A stretch of 64,000 nt of DNA from Marinifilum flexuosum (GTDB taxonomy: Bacteria; Bacteroidota; Bacteroidia; Bacteroidales; Marinifilaceae): positions 62,001 to 126,000 of the forward strand of contig NZ_RAPQ01000013.1 of assembly GCF_003610555.1 (NCBI RefSeq), written 5' to 3'. The stretch's first letter is position 1, and each line of letters starts with the position of its first letter. Under the pieces are notes generated by a model that was not told the origin of the DNA, ran no database searches, and saw nothing but the letters and a program-made list of their open reading frames with translations. Made by a program: the position numbers and the translations under genes. Positions 63,686 through 64,000 of the stretch are shown piece after piece.

Positions 63686-64000
63686 TTTCTTTCTTACTTT
63701 TTATTTGCTCTTCAATTAATGATTTCATTTCTTCTAATTGCGAAAGCGATAAATCTTGCTCTTTGGCAAAGAATGAGGTAAATCCTCCAACCGAGTCGTT
63801 GAAGAAACTTTTAATCATTCCTTTCATAAAATCACGAGTATACACTTTCTTACTCACTAAAGGATAGTATTGATTCACCTTTCCGAAGGTTTCAAAACCT
63901 ATAAAACCTTTTTTTACTAAAACTCTAACCACAGTTGATATGGTTGTATATGCGGGTCTTGGCTGTGGAAACTCTTCAATAATATCCTTTAAGAAAGCTT
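63678..64000 (-). CDS. BlaI/MecI-family transcriptional repressor, truncated by window edge
   Basis: The visible 106 codons are the C-terminal part of a BlaI/MecI/CopY repressor. The frame is open to the window edge, and the first visible residues AFLKDIIEEFPQPRPAYTTI belong to the winged-helix domain; the start codon lies beyond 64000. A GTG at 63932 is internal, not a start. Downstream come STVVRVLVKKGFIG (recognition/wing) and the dimerisation helices ending SKKEND. It should bind its own promoter and be cleaved on signalling from the M56 protease, whose gene overlaps its stop by 8 nt. Confidence 0.9.
   Translation of the reverse strand, partial: AFLKDIIEEFPQPRPAYTTISTVVRVLVKKGFIGFETFGKVNQYYPLVSKKVYTRDFMKGMIKSFFNDSVGGFTSFFAKEQDLSLSQLEEMKSLIEEQIKSKKEND

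Noticed and set aside
63678-63932. Independent 84-aa gene starting at GTG 63932
   Set aside because: The frame continues upstream to the window edge with clear BlaI/MecI sequence, so it is the end of a longer gene.

Overview
The window looks like a chromosomal segment of an AT-rich, anaerobic or facultatively anaerobic member of the Bacteroidota, most likely a marine Bacteroidales/Marinilabiliales-type organism (the order is inference). Reasons: Bacteroidota-type promoters (TTG ... TAnnTTTG) in front of several genes, A-rich leaders instead of strong Shine-Dalgarno sites, an RprX/RprY-type two-component pair, a FecI/FecR/STN-TonB receptor set, an M56-M23 fused peptidase, and an ExbB/ExbD locus with two ExbD copies. 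No rRNA, CRISPR array, phage or intact insertion sequence was seen.

Region 1 (1-3160): the 3' end of a tricorn-like S41 protease, an ATP-grasp ligase and an unknown protein. Region 2 (3249-17327, all minus strand): a complete 14-gene lysine-to-butyrate/acetate fermentation operon. In transcription order it is ctfA, kal, kce, kdd, kamA, kamB, kamC, kamD, kamE, ctfB, thl, bcd, etfB, etfA. Every step from L-lysine through beta-lysine, 3,5-diaminohexanoate, 3-keto-5-aminohexanoate, 3-aminobutyryl-CoA and crotonyl-CoA to butyrate and acetyl-CoA is encoded. It also encodes a P-loop protein and a MutS-like ATPase (KamB/KamC) that probably service the B12-dependent aminomutase.

Region 3 (18025-35526): mostly single housekeeping genes: M28 peptidase, membrane zinc peptidase, acyltransferase, several very small proteins, aspS, tadA, deoD, aroA, apt, an outer-membrane barrel protein, dprA, gdhA, tatD and ansA. 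Region 4 (35741-38279): an ExbB / small membrane protein / ExbD / ExbD energy-transduction operon and a tRNA-Arg(CCG). Region 5 (38491-47536): leuS, two tandem YitT proteins, an M23 peptidase, purN, and acpP-fabF-rnc.

Region 6 (48062-54570): an RprXY two-component pair, a secreted highly charged protein, lepA, and a small-protein locus with a 61-aa and a 38-aa membrane protein beside a decayed outer-membrane-protein tail. Region 7 (54910-64000): a lipoprotein, an ECF sigma / FecR anti-sigma / TonB receptor regulon, two unknown proteins, and a BlaI repressor (cut by the window end) overlapping an M56-M23 fusion peptidase.

The strongest points for a second look are the lysine operon with its putative aminomutase-reactivation pair, the M56-M23 fusion under BlaI control, the orphan TonB receptor regulon, the unannotated 38-aa membrane protein, a perfect 50-bp palindrome covering the 3' end of purN, and several palindromic intergenic elements.
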